Assembly: GCA_964442735.1 (NCBI GenBank)
Contig: CAYUAP010000004.1
Location: 1-64,000, forward strand
Origin: JAUNBG01 sp964442735
Lineage (GTDB): Bacteria > Planctomycetota > Planctomycetia > Pirellulales > Thermoguttaceae
Length of the DNA stretch: 64,000 bases
Direction of reading: 5' to 3'
Part shown: positions 54,072-62,524 of the stretch, piece after piece
Layout of the letters: each line of letters begins with the position of its first letter
Numbering within the stretch: position 1 is the stretch's first letter
Translations under genes and position numbers: made by a program
Notes under the pieces: model-generated
Told to the model about the DNA's origin: nothing
The model's database searches: none
The model's input: only the letters and a program-made list of their open reading frames with translations

Positions 54072-56444
54072 ATGATGAAAAAGTATCTATCATTAATAAT
54101 AATCCTGTTCTGTTCACCATTTCTATTGGGAACAGAACAGGTTAATTTACCGAAGGACACCCTTTTTATTGAGGCGGAAGGGTTTGCGAAAAAAGGGGGC
54201 TGGCTCGTTGATCAGCAATATATGGATCAGATGGGTTCGCCCGTCGTTATTGCGCATGGTCTGGGCGAGCCCGTTGAGGATGCCGAGACGACGATAACAT
54301 TTCCCAAGTCGGGAATCTATCGTATCTTCGTTCGAACAAGAAACTGGGTTGCTCCCTGGACCCCCAACGAAAAGCCGGGTCGGTTTCAATTGAAGTTGAA
54401 TGGTCAAACTCTTGGTATCCAATTCGGTACGGAAGGAAATAACTGGCATTGGCAGCAGGGTGGATCGGTTACAATAGGAGACAAACTTCAACAGACTCTG
54501 GCGTTACACGATTTGACAGGCTTCGACGGACGTTGTGACGCGATTATCTTTACTGCTGACCCCAATTTCATACCTCCGGAAGATTTAAAGGATCTGACGC
54601 CGTTCAGACGTCGAATTCTTGGTTTAACGGACGATCCGTGCCAAGCGCCGACCGTGGCGGACGGACCGTTTGATCTGGTCGTTTGTGGAGGAGGAGCCGC
54701 AGGAATTTGTGCGGCAGTTTCTGCGGCACGATTGGGTCTTAAAGTGGCTCTAATTCAAAACAGACCTGTTTTGGGTGGTAATAACAGTAGCGAGATTCGA
54801 GTCCATTTAATGGGTACGACCGGTTATGATCCCTATCCAAAATTGGGTGATCTGATTTGGGAATTCGATCCCATGGAGATCGGGAACGCACAAGAGGCGA
54901 AATACTATAAAGACGGACGTAAACTGAATCTGGTCAAGGCGGAGAAGAATATCAAGATCTATCTCTCCAGTCATGTTTTTGCGGTCGAGATGGATACGAA
55001 AGTGCCTGCGGATTCGAAACGGATCAAAGCGGTTATTATCAAGAATATTGAGAGTAATTTGGAAAACCGAATCGAAGGACGCTGGTTTGTTGACGCGACA
55101 GGCGATGGTTCTATTGGTTTTTTAGCAGGGGCTAAATGGCGAATGGGGCGCGAATCGAAGAAGGAGTCGGGTGAACCTTCCGCCCCGGATAAATCAGATA
55201 ATCTGGTTATGGGGGCTTCCACACAATGGTATTCCGTTCCGGTCAAAAAATCTGAAAAGGAACGTGTATTTCCAAAATTACCCTGGGCCGTTCAGTTTTC
55301 GGAAAAAAGTATTCGTCCGGCCTTGGACGGAGAATGGGACTGGGAGACCGGTTTGAATCGTAATCAAATTGATGACGCCGAACGTGTTCGCGATCAGGCT
55401 CTTCGCGGTGTCTACGGTCATTGGGCCTATATGAAAAACGAATCAAGTACCGAATGGAGAGAGAGAGCTAAAAATCGGAAATTGGGCTGGGTCGCCTATA
55501 TTGCCGGAAAGAGAGAATCGCGCCGAATTGAGGGCGATATCGTTTTGTGTGAACAGGATATTATCGAACCGAAGATGTACGACGATGGTTGTGTCATGTC
55601 AACCTGGAGTATCGATCTGCATTATCCGACCAAACTTCAGGAGAAATATTTCCCGGGTGACGAATTCCGTACCTATTGTATTCAAAATGAAATCAAGCCA
55701 TATCTGATCCCCTATCGGTGTCTCTATGCTAAAGATATTTCCAATATGTTTATGGTCGGTCGTTGTATCAGTGTAACACACATTGCGCTAGGGACGATTC
55801 GCGTTCAGAGAACTGGTGGTATGATGGGGGAAGTCGTCGGTATGGCCGCGTCTCTATGCAAAAAATACAATACAGATCCACGTGGTGTTTATCAGAAGCA
55901 TTTGGAAGATCTCAAGTCGTTAATGTTAAAGGGAATAGGACGGAATCCAATGGCTCCTCCCGCTTGGGTGGGTGATGCAAAAAATCTGGCACGACAGGCA
56001 AATGTTCATGTCTCTAGTATTTTAAAAGACTCAAATTATTCCGGAAGTTATATCAATGACGGTATTATCCAACTCGGTAAAAACGAAACGCGCTGGGTCA
56101 GTAGTCAATCGAATGGACCTCCTTTTGCCGAACTCCATTTTGACAAACCGGTTACCATCAATACGTTTCGCATTTTGACGGGCCAATACTGTCAAGTTCG
56201 ATATTTCGCGCCTGTGACCGATTTTGTTCTTCAGTATCGTCAAAATGAAAATGACGAATGGACAGATGTAAAAGGATCAAAAACAATAAATAATATTCAG
56301 TACGACGTTTGTAAACGCGTTGAATCGGTAACGTCACGTTATTTTCGTCTACTGATAACGAGAACGCCTGAAAATAAAGCCCGAATCTATGAATGGGAAC
56401 TCTATAACGTTTCGAAGAATCAAAAGGAAGGATTAAAGAAATAA
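54072..56444 (+). CDS. Secreted FAD-dependent oxidoreductase with flanking carbohydrate-binding-like domains
   Basis: This 790-residue protein has a signal peptide (residues about 3-20). A beta-sandwich covers about 30-170 (YRIFVRTRNWVAPW). An FAD_oxidored-type Rossmann domain begins at FDLVVCGGGAAGICAA (G206), with RPVLGGNNSSEIRVHL next, FVDATGDGSIGFLAGA near 340, and the flavin-closing motif ARxxRTGGMMGEVVG-like RVQRTGGMMGEVVGMAA. A discoidin-like domain covers about 640-785 (NETRWVSSQSNGPPFAELHFDKPVTINTFRI). Such proteins are common in planctomycete glycan loci, but the substrate is unknown. The lipoprotein gene overlaps its stop by one base. Confidence 0.82.
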   Translation: MMKKYLSLIIILFCSPFLLGTEQVNLPKDTLFIEAEGFAKKGGWLVDQQYMDQMGSPVVIAHGLGEPVEDAETTITFPKSGIYRIFVRTRNWVAPWTPNEKPGRFQLKLNGQTLGIQFGTEGNNWHWQQGGSVTIGDKLQQTLALHDLTGFDGRCDAIIFTADPNFIPPEDLKDLTPFRRRILGLTDDPCQAPTVADGPFDLVVCGGGAAGICAAVSAARLGLKVALIQNRPVLGGNNSSEIRVHLMGTTGYDPYPKLGDLIWEFDPMEIGNAQEAKYYKDGRKLNLVKAEKNIKIYLSSHVFAVEMDTKVPADSKRIKAVIIKNIESNLENRIEGRWFVDATGDGSIGFLAGAKWRMGRESKKESGEPSAPDKSDNLVMGASTQWYSVPVKKSEKERVFPKLPWAVQFSEKSIRPALDGEWDWETGLNRNQIDDAERVRDQALRGVYGHWAYMKNESSTEWRERAKNRKLGWVAYIAGKRESRRIEGDIVLCEQDIIEPKMYDDGCVMSTWSIDLHYPTKLQEKYFPGDEFRTYCIQNEIKPYLIPYRCLYAKDISNMFMVGRCISVTHIALGTIRVQRTGGMMGEVVGMAASLCKKYNTDPRGVYQKHLEDLKSLMLKGIGRNPMAPPAWVGDAKNLARQANVHVSSILKDSNYSGSYINDGIIQLGKNETRWVSSQSNGPPFAELHFDKPVTINTFRILTGQYCQVRYFAPVTDFVLQYRQNENDEWTDVKGSKTINNIQYDVCKRVESVTSRYFRLLITRTPENKARIYEWELYNVSKNQKEGLKK

Positions 56445-56944
56445 TGAAATTTAGAATTGCGATTGTATTGTGTTTAATGATTATGGTTGTAACAGGCTGT
56501 AATCGAAGCAAAAAACCGGAAGGATTTCCGGATGTCGTTAAAGTGTCTGTTGTTATAACGCAAGAGAATGCTCCATTAACGGATGCCCAGATTGAACTGA
56601 TTCCGGAAGATAGTGCCATGGATCGTTGGCCGGTTACCGGAACAACGGACGCATCTGGTAAAGCTACATTGGTAACCTATGGAAAATTCGAGGGATGTCC
56701 GATCGGTAAATATAAAGTTACTGTTGTAAAAGACGATATCGATACGAAGAAAGTAGAAGTTCCTGAAGGAGTCGATCCGGCGGAAGTCAAGACGGCTCCC
56801 GGTAAAATATACTCTTTTGTAGAACTCAAATATACAGATCCGAAAAAAACAACGTTGGAAGTTACCGTCGAAAAAGGAACAAAGACGGTTACTCTTGACG
56901 TTGGTAAAAAAGTTCATGAATTCAAAAGTAATGTTCTGAATTAA
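56444..56944 (+). CDS. Small lipoprotein with carboxypeptidase-regulatory-like fold
   Basis: This 166-residue protein has a lipoprotein signal peptide with lipobox VVTGC (cysteine 19). After it comes a beta-sandwich pattern (VKVSVVITQENAPLTDAQIELIPED, GTTDASGKATLVTYGKFEGCPIGKYKVTVVKDD), the signature of carboxypeptidase-regulatory-like/transthyretin-like lipoproteins found in large numbers in Planctomycetes. Its function is unknown. The ATG shares one base with the upstream stop and AAGGAAGGA precedes it, so it is co-translated with the oxidoreductase. Confidence 0.82.
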   Translation: MKFRIAIVLCLMIMVVTGCNRSKKPEGFPDVVKVSVVITQENAPLTDAQIELIPEDSAMDRWPVTGTTDASGKATLVTYGKFEGCPIGKYKVTVVKDDIDTKKVEVPEGVDPAEVKTAPGKIYSFVELKYTDPKKTTLEVTVEKGTKTVTLDVGKKVHEFKSNVLN

Positions 56945-57035
56945 GAATGTCAAGTGAAGGAAAAGATTGGAACATGGAATTCTCTCTTGGGAAGCAGAGC
57001 CTTTTATTAACAAAAATTGCTCTTTCTCAAGGGTG

Positions 57036-57057
57036 GTGTTTTATATAGGTAAAACAC
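57036..57057. promoter_or_regulatory. 8-bp inverted repeat before the Rrf2 gene
   Basis: GTGTTTTA (57036-57043) and TAAAACAC (57050-57057) are perfect inverted repeats around TATAGG. This is a candidate operator or short hairpin. A degraded family A element (57115-57200, GGACGAGACG and GGACGGGATG) lies between it and the gene. Confidence 0.4.
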
Positions 57058-57218
57058 AACAGTATTATATGGTAATTTTAAAGGGATACGGACAGGATAC
57101 CCATGGTATTCAGTCCTGAAAAGTACCGGACGAGACGCCTTGTGTCCCGGCGCTCCGGACGGGATGTTCGTGTTCCAGTCCTGTCCTGTAATAAAATATA
57201 CATTCATGGAGTATACGG

Positions 57219-57665
57219 ATGAAAATATCAACGAAGGGACGTTATGGATTGCGTATTCTGTTTGATCTGGCACTTCATCAGGATGAACCTCCCCGATTGA
57301 TTCGGGATATCGCAGAATCACAACATATTTCCGAAAAATATATCAGTCGATTGATTATTGCTCTACGACGTGCGCATATGGTACGATCAATACGCGGAGC
57401 GAAGGGTGGATTTCAATTAGCGATGAAGCCGGAAAAACTGACTCTTCTCGATATTGTAGAAGTAATGGAAGGTCCGATCTCAATTGTGGATTGTATATTT
57501 AATCCGAAAAAGTGTGGCCGTAACGATCAATGTGCCGCACGCGCGATTTGGAATACACTCAATTCCGAAATACGGGAAGCGATGCGAAAAATTACCCTCG
57601 CTGATATTTTGAAAAATTATAATATCCGTAATGCCGCAGACGGTCTTTTCGACTATTGTATTTAA
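57219..57665 (+). CDS. Rrf2-family transcription regulator, probably Fe-S or cysteine responsive
   Basis: This 148-residue protein has an Rrf2 winged helix: MKISTKGRYGLRILFDLA, the recognition region HISEKYISRLIIALRRAHMVRSIRGAKGGFQLA, and the wing. Cysteines C92, C99 and C105 in DCIFNPKKCGRNDQC lie where IscR has its cluster ligands (C92, C98, C104), so a Fe-S cluster or redox sensing is possible. It is convergent with metY and 1.5-2.5 kb from cysK. Regulators of this family (IscR, CymR, CysR) often control cysteine and Fe-S genes. GGAG precedes the start. Confidence 0.9.
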   Translation: MKISTKGRYGLRILFDLALHQDEPPRLIRDIAESQHISEKYISRLIIALRRAHMVRSIRGAKGGFQLAMKPEKLTLLDIVEVMEGPISIVDCIFNPKKCGRNDQCAARAIWNTLNSEIREAMRKITLADILKNYNIRNAADGLFDYCI

Positions 57666-57735
57666 CCTGGAATATTGTATTTAACCTGGACTATTGTATT
57701 TAACCAAAAATATTATATTTAATCAAAATGGTTAA
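57651..57735 (+). repeat. 19-bp tandem duplication that copies the gene end and stop codon
   Basis: GACTATTGTATTTAACC, which contains the Rrf2 stop codon, occurs at 57651-57667 and again at 57689-57705. Intermediate and later diverged units are spaced 19 bp apart. Confidence 0.85.
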
Positions 57736-57795
57736 TGATTTTAGAGTCACACAATTCGAGAGACAGAATTGTGTGAAGGCTTGGGAGTATTTTCG

Positions 57796-59076
57796 TCAGT
57801 CATTTAGCGCATCGGAAAGAGCTTCGATAATATCGTCCGGATGTTCCAGTCCAATAGACAATCGAATCAGTTCGGGCGGAAGGCCTGTTTTTTGCTGATC
57901 TTCATTAGAGAGTTGTGAATGGGTTGTACTTGCCGGATGGATAATCAGACTTTTGGCATCACCCACATTGGCGATAATACTGAAAAGAGCGACATTATCC
58001 ACAAGATATCGAGCCTCTTTCGCCCCACCTTTAACACCAAAGACGACCATTCCTCCAGCACCGTTAGGCAGGTATTTTTCAGCAAGTCTGCCGCCATTAA
58101 GGCCGGGATATTTTACCCAGGCCGTCTTCGGATGATTAGACAGAAACGTTGCGACTTTTAGCGCGTTTTCGGAATGTTTTGTCATACGGAGTGATAGGGA
58201 TTCTACTCCTTGCAGAAAGATCCAGGCAGCATCCGGAGCGAGTGTCGCTCCCTGATTACGCAGTCCGACTGTTCGAAGACGCATAATATAGGCTAATGAA
58301 TTTAACTCACCCAGGTCATGTGCAAACCGTAAACCATGATAACCGCGATCCGGCTCGTTAAAAAGTGTGAATTTTGGGTCTGTCCAATCGAAATTACCTG
58401 CATCGACAATAATTCCACCAATTCCGGCGCCATGTCCACCAATCCATTTGGATAGGGAATGGATAACAATATTTGCTCCGAATTCGATAGGACGTAAAAG
58501 GGATGGGGGTGTAAACGTAGCATCTATAACGAGTGGCAGATGATGTTTTTTCGCAATTGCCGCATAACCTTCAATATCGGCAATATCCAGTCCCGGATTG
58601 CCGACCGTTTCAATATAAAGTGCCCGGGTCTTTTCGTTGATTGCGGCCTCGACAGCAGGAAAATCATTGATGTTCGTAAAACGAACGGTAATTCCCTGCT
58701 GCGGTAGAATCGCATCAAACTGTGTGAACGTTCCTCCATAAAGATTATTTGCGGATACAATTTCATCACCAATTTTGGCCAGATTCGTAATAGCGAAATA
58801 AATAGCCGCCGTTCCGGATGCGAATGTTAGTGCCGCTTTTCCTCCTTCGAGCGCGGCTAGCCGTTTTTCCAAGACATCGTTAGTCGGATTCATCAGTCGG
58901 CCATAGATATTTCCAGACTCTTTCAGTCCGAAAAGATCGGCACCATGTTGTGAATTACGGAAATTATATGCCGTGGTTCGATAAACAGGGACGGCCCGCG
59001 CTAGTGTCGCGGAATCAGGCTGTTCCTGACCCGCATGAATTGCTAATGTTTCCAGGTGATATGTTTTATTATTCAT
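57796..59076 (-). CDS. metY: O-acetylhomoserine sulfhydrylase (MetY)
   Basis: The start at 59076 is chosen because AAGGAG lies 10 bp upstream; the open frame runs further without support. The 426-residue product begins LETLAIHAGQEQPDSATLARAVPVYRTTAYNF, with FASGTAAI, the PLP-lysine motif HSLSKWIGGHG, and the C-terminal RLSIGLEHPDDIIEAL of Cys/Met-metabolism PLP enzymes. The length and VPVYRTTAY favour MetY over MetB/MetC. It converts O-acetylhomoserine and sulfide to homocysteine, or works with cysK in sulfur assimilation. The gene follows cysK on the same strand across a 16-bp tandem repeat. Confidence 0.92.
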   Translation of the reverse strand: MNNKTYHLETLAIHAGQEQPDSATLARAVPVYRTTAYNFRNSQHGADLFGLKESGNIYGRLMNPTNDVLEKRLAALEGGKAALTFASGTAAIYFAITNLAKIGDEIVSANNLYGGTFTQFDAILPQQGITVRFTNINDFPAVEAAINEKTRALYIETVGNPGLDIADIEGYAAIAKKHHLPLVIDATFTPPSLLRPIEFGANIVIHSLSKWIGGHGAGIGGIIVDAGNFDWTDPKFTLFNEPDRGYHGLRFAHDLGELNSLAYIMRLRTVGLRNQGATLAPDAAWIFLQGVESLSLRMTKHSENALKVATFLSNHPKTAWVKYPGLNGGRLAEKYLPNGAGGMVVFGVKGGAKEARYLVDNVALFSIIANVGDAKSLIIHPASTTHSQLSNEDQQKTGLPPELIRLSIGLEHPDDIIEALSDALND

Positions 59077-59102
59077 TTGATATTCTCCTTGTTGACGATA
59101 TT

Positions 59103-59175
59103 CGCAATTGTTAATATTTGTAATTGTTAATGATAGCAATTGTTAATGATAGCAATTGTTAATAAACGTAATTGA
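59103..59175 (-). repeat. 16-bp tandem repeat between cysK and metY
   Basis: GCAATTGTTAATGATA is repeated four to five times with small changes. The unit contains CAATTG, so it is palindromic. It fills the space between the cysK stop and the metY leader. Confidence 0.8.
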
Positions 59176-59177
59176 AA

Positions 59178-60098
59178 TTATTCGCTAAACAGCCAGGTGG
59201 AAAGATAACGTTCGCCGGTATCAGGCAGAATAGCTACGATCCGTTTTCCCTTGAATGTGTATTTTTTTGCGAGTTCCAAGGCTGCATAAAGTACGGCACC
59301 GGAAGAAATTCCGACGAGAAGACCTTCCTGTTTCGCGGCTTCACGAGCGGTATTTCCGGCATTTTCCGCCGAGACTTTAATGACTTCTGTTATAATTTTT
59401 GTATTCAGTACTTTCGGTATAAAACCAGCTCCGATTCCCTGTAACTTGTGTGGACCCGGTTTGCCTCCGGAGAGGACAGGACTGGTATCCGGTTCGACCG
59501 CATAAATCTTGATGTTGGGATTTTGCTCTTTTAGATATTCACCAACTCCCGAGAGAGTCCCACCAGTTCCGACTCCGGCAACAAAAACATCGACTTTACC
59601 ATCCGTATCCTGCCAAATTTCCGGTCCTGTTTGAGCCTTGTGATAGGCAGGATTCGCAGGATTTTCAAACTGTTGCGGAATAATAGACTCCGGATATTTT
59701 TCATGAAGCTCTATTGCTTTTTCAATTGCACCTTTCATTCCTTTACTTCCATCGGTTAAAACGATTTCAGCACCATAGGCCGCCGCCAGTTTACGACGCT
59801 CGACGCTCATAGTTTCCGGCATTGTTAAAATCAAATGATATCCCTTAACCGCTGCGACCAGGGCAAGTCCGATTCCTGTGTTACCGGAAGTAGGTTCGAT
59901 TATGACGACTCCCGGCTTCAGAAGACCATGTGCTTCGGCGTCCTCTATCATGGCAAGACCAATACGATCTTTCACAGAACTGCCCGGATTAAATGATTCC
60001 ACCTTAACAATGACTTCCGCAGTCCCTTTGTTCAATTTATTGATCCGGACTAAAGGCGTCCTCCCAATTTTCTCCAGAATTGTCCCTTTAATGTTCAT
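59178..60098 (-). CDS. cysK: Cysteine synthase (O-acetylserine sulfhydrylase) CysK
   Basis: This 306-residue enzyme contains the PLP lysine K43 in PGSSVKDRIGLAMIEDAE, PTSGNTGIGLA for substrate binding, TDGSKGMKGAI, GTGGTLSGVGEYLKE for the phosphate loop, and GISSGAVLYAAL. All are diagnostic of cytoplasmic cysteine synthases. It makes cysteine from O-acetylserine and sulfide. GGAG lies 11 bp before the ATG. The promoter and two palindromes upstream are listed separately. Confidence 0.96.
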   Translation of the reverse strand: MNIKGTILEKIGRTPLVRINKLNKGTAEVIVKVESFNPGSSVKDRIGLAMIEDAEAHGLLKPGVVIIEPTSGNTGIGLALVAAVKGYHLILTMPETMSVERRKLAAAYGAEIVLTDGSKGMKGAIEKAIELHEKYPESIIPQQFENPANPAYHKAQTGPEIWQDTDGKVDVFVAGVGTGGTLSGVGEYLKEQNPNIKIYAVEPDTSPVLSGGKPGPHKLQGIGAGFIPKVLNTKIITEVIKVSAENAGNTAREAAKQEGLLVGISSGAVLYAALELAKKYTFKGKRIVAILPDTGERYLSTWLFSE

Positions 60099-60128
60099 AA
60101 TACGATAATCTCCATTGCTTTAAAATGT

Positions 60129-60153
60129 ATACACAACTAATTTAGTAGTGTAT
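60129..60153 (-). promoter_or_regulatory. 25-bp palindrome just downstream of the cysK -10 (candidate operator)
   Basis: The half-sites ATACACAACTAA and TTAGTAGTGTAT flank a central T, with 11 of 12 positions symmetric. From memory it agrees at about 21 of 25 positions with the E. coli IscR type 1 consensus, including the ACT..AGT core and ATA..TAT ends. It starts 31 bp from the ATG, where a bound repressor would block transcription. Confidence 0.6.
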
Positions 60154-60158
60154 TTATA

Positions 60159-60186
60159 AAGGTATCATTTATTCTAAATCTGTCAA
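60159..60186 (-). promoter_or_regulatory. cysK promoter
   Basis: On the minus strand, TTGACA (60186-60181) and TACCTT (60164-60159) are 16 bp apart. The same hexamer pair precedes the pilus cluster at 21518. Confidence 0.6.
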
Positions 60187-60191
60187 GACTG

Positions 60192-60216
60192 CTTTTTAGT
60201 AAAGACTACTAAAAAG
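60192..60216 (-). promoter_or_regulatory. Second 25-bp palindrome, just upstream of the cysK -35
   Basis: CTTTTTAGTA and TACTAAAAAG are perfect 10-bp inverted repeats around AAGAC. The TTTAGTA/TACTAA half is shared with the first palindrome, so one regulator could bind both. Confidence 0.5.
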
Positions 60217-60439
60217 GTAAACTTTCTAATTAATGATTCCTCCAAATCTTAAAAAAGATTTTCATTGTCCAAATATACTCCAAGCCTTTTACAAACTGAC
60301 AATTACAAAAAACAGGATTTATGTGATCATTTTTTTAACCTGTCCTCTACAAGAAGGTCTAAATGCTATGAATCGTATATTCGATCAAGACGGTAGAGGG
60401 TGTTTTAAAGACAATTTTTTTAATATGCAGTTGTTTTAT

Positions 60440-60572
60440 AATATGCCGTTGGTAACGGTTCAGGGGATACTTGATTCCGGATACGTCTTCATCTTCGACT
60501 TGACAGTAGAGGGGAAGGTGGAAGACGATACCTATAATAATAAAATAGAAATTTCAAACATTTATAAATACG
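60440..60572 (+). repeat. Family C dispersed repeat, copy 2 (interrupted by family B)
   Basis: It matches the reverse complement of 11195-11345. The family B insertion begins at 60573, and the copy resumes after it (60777 to about 60805, with ATCATTCAGGTCTGGAGTATA). A 134-residue open frame that runs from 60233 through it into the insertion is not supported. The rest of 60099-60818 is AT-rich. Confidence 0.55.
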
Positions 60573-60776
60573 GTAACCATTCACGAACGATTTTGGAACC
60601 ACGGATGTCACGGATAAACACAGATAATCTGCCATAAAATGTAATATTTACAATAACAAACTAAACATTTATATCTATTATAATAAATAATTTATCATAA
60701 AAAGTATGTTTGTCAAAAAACTATCTGTGAAAATCCGTGTTATCCATGGTTTCACTTTATATCCGTGAACGGTTAC
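60573..60776 (+). mobile_element. Family B MITE-like element, copy 3, with 8-bp target duplication
   Basis: This 204-bp element starts GTAACCATTCACGAAC and ends CCGTGAACGGTTAC. Its ends are inverted repeats extending about 54 bp inward with some mismatches. The direct repeat TAAATACG flanks it at 60565-60572 and 60777-60784. Confidence 0.9.
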
Positions 60777-60818
60777 TAAATACGAATATCATTCAGGTCT
60801 GGAGTATATTGAGGAACA

Positions 60819-61238
60819 TTACATTTTTTCTTCCGGATCGGTTTTTATACAGTGTATTAATGATATGTGTATTATGACACATATTGTCCCTAATATTAAT
60901 TTTAGGATAACATTGCAATTTTTCGGAAGATACAATTCAAATAACTGCCAGTAACCAAGAAATAGAGTACCTAATAACAGTGTTATAACGACCCACGAAA
61001 CATACAATTCAGAAGTATTATTTTGGTCGGATTTGGCATATTTATTTTTCCCTTTTTCCGGGTCGGTTAAAGGCAAAAGTAAAATGATTTCAATTAAACT
61101 AATAACCATCAAAATAATGAATTCAAATTCGTTTTGGTATAAATAACGTTGAATAAATGGATATAGAATTAAACAATTTCCCAAGGCGAGTACGGTAATA
61201 ATCGATAGAGAATAGAGTAAAAAAAAGATAGTATTCAC
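60819..61238 (-). CDS. Small membrane protein, unknown function
   Basis: This 139-residue protein has four predicted transmembrane segments (about 5-27, 36-57, 77-100, 112-130) separated by a polar loop with PEKGKNKYAKSDQNN. I do not recognise it. Its ATG overlaps the stop of the upstream flippase-like gene by 4 bp (ATGA), so it is translationally coupled and probably works with it. Confidence 0.65.
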   Translation of the reverse strand: MNTIFFLLYSLSIITVLALGNCLILYPFIQRYLYQNEFEFIILMVISLIEIILLLPLTDPEKGKNKYAKSDQNNTSELYVSWVVITLLLGTLFLGYWQLFELYLPKNCNVILKLILGTICVIIHISLIHCIKTDPEEKM

Positions 61239-62512
61239 GAATTTATTCCTTTAGTTTTTTGGTGATTACTTTTGTTTGTTCTTGTAACATAATACGGAAT
61301 CATACGAAACAGGAAAAAGAAGGCGACCAGAGACAATTCGGCTATAATGGAAATAATACGCTGTTCCAACGAGACAATTAAAGCCAGAGTGTCGGCTTGC
61401 ACGTGTACGGCATTGTTTTCCGGGAGTGTTAATATCATATCGAAATAGGGGATTAGGAGAATGGAGAGGACCGCTTCTCGAATACCGAGTCCACCTGGAG
61501 CAATGGGGACAGCAAATCCCAAAACAATGGCTAGTGCCGTAACGGAAATGTAACGAGGGAGATTGGCGAGAAATTCACCCGGGACAATACCTATTCCCTG
61601 AATTGCCGCCCATAATGATATACCAAATAGTATCCACAAAAGCGTCATTAGTGCCGATCCTGTGAATATACTGCGCCAGGTAAACGCATGTAAATATCGA
61701 TTCAGATCCGGATTATACTTGCTGATTCGAAGAATCGATAGAATTCGAATAAAAATCGGGGGGACAAGCGGAAGTCCGGATAATACCATGGTTCCAAGTG
61801 CCAGAAGCGAGTAATAGTAATGTTCCCGAAACCAAATCACAATAACGAGTGATGCTAAAAACGCCCCTGTGGTCATCATGGTTAATGTTTCATAAAAGAC
61901 ACAGACTGCCGCTATACTGACCTTGACCTTTTCACTGGCAACCATGGCTGATCGAATAATAACGACCATCGCTTTGCCAGGAAGATATTTCCCCAACTGA
62001 CTTGTATAAAACGCATTGACAGCCGTAAAAAAGTCGGGCGTTTGACCCATCCAGCGCAATGATAAATACCATAAAACGGAAGCTGGAAAAAAAGCCGCTA
62101 AATAGAGAAGACTCGCCATTATCAGCCAGAAAATATTGATCTGCCAATCATATTTGACGATTTCATTCCATGCCTCGGATAGACGCATACCAATCCAGAA
62201 AAGAACGAGTACCACCACAACAATCTTAATAATGGAAATAATTCGTTTGAATTTTTTCTTCTTCAGACTGTCTTCATTTTTTTTTGCGTTGGGGGACATG
62301 ACGTCTTCCATAACATCTTCAACCGCCTCTTCCGTTCCGTTGATCAGGGCATTAGTTATTCCGGATTGAAGGCCATGTTCCAGGCCCTGTTTCATTCCGG
62401 TCTCCAGTCCGTCTTCCAAGCCATAGGCTGCTCCGTAGACAATGCTATCCTTAATAATAGCGTCTTTTCTGTCGATGGACTTTTGGTCTCTTTGCTCTTC
62501 TTCGTTTTTCAT
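61235..62512 (-). CDS. Lysylphosphatidylglycerol synthase-type transmembrane (flippase-like) protein
   Basis: This 425-residue protein has a cytoplasmic N terminus (about 1-100) and seven or eight transmembrane helices. Typical LPG_synthase_TM signatures are present: LRWMGQTPDFFTAVNAFYTSQLGKYLPGKA and LGFAVPIAPGGLGIREAVLSILLIPYF. This family resembles the flippase half of MprF and related lipid translocators. Residues 31-52 show a regular glycine repeat every four residues (G31, 35, 39, 43, 47, 51). The short next gene overlaps, and the oxidoreductase gene lies 12 bp upstream. Confidence 0.8.
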   Translation of the reverse strand: MKNEEEQRDQKSIDRKDAIIKDSIVYGAAYGLEDGLETGMKQGLEHGLQSGITNALINGTEEAVEDVMEDVMSPNAKKNEDSLKKKKFKRIISIIKIVVVVLVLFWIGMRLSEAWNEIVKYDWQINIFWLIMASLLYLAAFFPASVLWYLSLRWMGQTPDFFTAVNAFYTSQLGKYLPGKAMVVIIRSAMVASEKVKVSIAAVCVFYETLTMMTTGAFLASLVIVIWFREHYYYSLLALGTMVLSGLPLVPPIFIRILSILRISKYNPDLNRYLHAFTWRSIFTGSALMTLLWILFGISLWAAIQGIGIVPGEFLANLPRYISVTALAIVLGFAVPIAPGGLGIREAVLSILLIPYFDMILTLPENNAVHVQADTLALIVSLEQRIISIIAELSLVAFFFLFRMIPYYVTRTNKSNHQKTKGINS

Positions 62513-62524
62513 TGTATTGGATTA

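Noticed and set aside
60233..60637. 134-residue open frame upstream of cysK
   Set aside because: It spans the family C repeat and runs into the family B element; the composition is not protein-like and no ribosome site is convincing.
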